From an uncultured Roseburia sp. (GTDB taxonomy: Bacteria; Bacillota; Clostridia; Lachnospirales; Lachnospiraceae): a DNA stretch of 13,790 bases. Every line of letters starts with the position of its first letter. Position 1 is the stretch's first letter. The notes beneath the pieces were generated by a model. It worked only from the letters and a program-made list of their open reading frames with translations, made no database searches and was not told where the DNA came from. The position numbers and the translations under genes are program-made. The DNA lies in NCBI GenBank assembly GCA_934358955.1, contig CAKRLC010000073.1, positions 1 through 13,790 on the forward strand, in the 5' to 3' direction. Below are positions 13,119-13,790 of the stretch, piece after piece.

Positions 13119-13790
13119 TCACCGCAGCCTGCCACGCAGCTTCCCCAGAATTTTTCTCTCCTTCCTGCTCACCTGCACCTGTGTCATGGACAAAAGCTTT
13201 GCGGTCTCGCACTGTGTCCGGTTCTCGTAGTACCTAAGCTTTATGATCGCACGTTCCTGCCCGTCGAGCCCTTCTAACAGCTGCTCCACCAAAAGCCGGT
13301 TCAACACGGTATCCTCCTGCTGCCCGCTGCCCTCTCCCCTGCTGCCTAACTGGTCGATCAAAAGCAGTTCATCCCCGTCTGTGCCCGCCACCGGCTGATA
13401 GAGAGATTCCACCTCACGGTTTGCATCCATCGCCATCACAATTTCCTCCACAGAAAGCTCCGTTAATGCCGCAATCTCCATAAGCTCCGGCTCCCTGTCA
13501 AGCTCCCTTGCGAGCAGTTCCTTCGCCTTGCTGATTTTATAGCCGTTTTCTTTCAGGCTCCTGCTCACCTTCACCATCCCGTCATCCCTGAGGAACCTTC
13601 TGATCTCCCCGGTAATCATCGGGACTGCATATGTGGAAAATGCCAGATTCAGGGACAGATCAAAATGATCCAGCGCCTTCATCAGCCCGATGCACCCGAT
13701 CTGGAACAGTTCCTCCCTGTCATGCCCTCTTTTCTCGAATCTCCGGACGATTGCATGCACCAGTCCCAGATTCTCTGCCACAAAGGTATC
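13119..13790 (-). CDS. sigF: Sporulation RNA polymerase sigma factor SigF-type (5' end outside window)
   Basis: The reading frame is open to the window edge (residues DTFVAENLGLVHAIV at the start), so the N-terminus is missing. Region 2 is plain: HDREELFQIGCIGLMKALDH then FDLSLNLAFSTYAVPMITGE. IRRFLRDDGMVKVSRSLKE marks SigF rather than SigG, which usually has a DNNPIRVSRSL-type sequence. Region 4 ends in ENRTQCETAKLLSMTQVQVS followed by RKERKIL, where SigF proteins usually have RLEKKIL. Family knowledge: SigF is the first forespore-specific sigma factor, held by the anti-sigma factor SpoIIAB, normally encoded just upstream, here beyond the edge. The gene is visibly richer in G+C than its neighbours: two 60-base lines counted by hand (13261 and 13321) give 58 and 60 percent. 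Its 3' end looks complete. Confidence 0.88.
   Translation of the reverse strand, partial: DTFVAENLGLVHAIVRRFEKRGHDREELFQIGCIGLMKALDHFDLSLNLAFSTYAVPMITGEIRRFLRDDGMVKVSRSLKENGYKISKAKELLARELDREPELMEIAALTELSVEEIVMAMDANREVESLYQPVAGTDGDELLLIDQLGSRGEGSGQQEDTVLNRLLVEQLLEGLDGQERAIIKLRYYENRTQCETAKLLSMTQVQVSRKERKILGKLRGRLR

Noticed and set aside
1..13790. CRISPR arrays, tRNA or rRNA genes, insertion sequences, phage genes
   Set aside because: I saw no regularly spaced repeats, no tRNA or rRNA-like sequence and no transposase or integrase frame on either strand.

Overview
The window looks like part of a chromosome of an endospore-forming, gut-type Firmicute, most likely a Lachnospiraceae member. The reasons are the low-to-moderate G+C, strong AGGAGG ribosome-binding sites, a SigF-type sporulation sigma factor at the right edge, and a YesM/YesN-type two-component system next to a CUT1 sugar ABC transporter that lacks its own ATPase. 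The genus cannot be fixed from the sequence alone.

Layout, left to right. (1) 1-270: the N-terminal half of a TetR-family repressor on the minus strand, preceded by a perfect 12-bp-arm palindrome that overlaps its promoter. (2) 271-587: no intact gene, only the palindrome, the promoter and a degraded minus-strand reading frame. (3) 588-1529: an alpha/beta hydrolase, minus strand. (4) 1530-1850: a non-coding stretch with a strong intrinsic terminator, a minus-strand promoter and a 20-bp palindrome. (5) 1851-3851: a short, cytoplasmic GH115 alpha-glucuronidase, minus strand. (6) 3852-4069: a divergent control region with two back-to-back operator-like sites. (7) 4070-5337: a two-gene plus-strand operon (single-pass membrane protein, then a YesL/DUF624 protein). 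(8) 5334-9472, minus strand: lipoprotein sugar-binding protein, two permeases, then a CE6/SASA-type acetylesterase. (9) 9589-12856, minus strand: response regulator and sensor kinase. (10) 12857-13118: the kinase promoter and a 62-codon open frame with no start. (11) 13119-13790: sigF, 5' end outside the window and visibly richer in G+C.

Proposed function (inference): a locus for uptake and intracellular trimming of acetylated, glucuronic-acid-substituted xylo-oligosaccharides. The YesM-like kinase would sense an extracellular cue. The binding protein and permeases would import the oligosaccharide, using an ATPase encoded elsewhere. The esterase would remove acetyl groups and the GH115 enzyme would remove (methyl)glucuronic acid. 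No xylanase or xylosidase is in the window.

The strongest new observation is a shared regulatory signature. Four promoters (kinase/regulator, binding protein, GH115, and the membrane-protein/YesL operon) each carry an AAAAGT-N10-CA type site, in the same orientation relative to transcription. The GT lies 35-36 bp upstream of the predicted -35 box and the predicted -10/-35 spacer is 17 bp. This suggests that the AraC-type response regulator controls the whole locus, including its own operon and the uncharacterised 4070-5337 operon.
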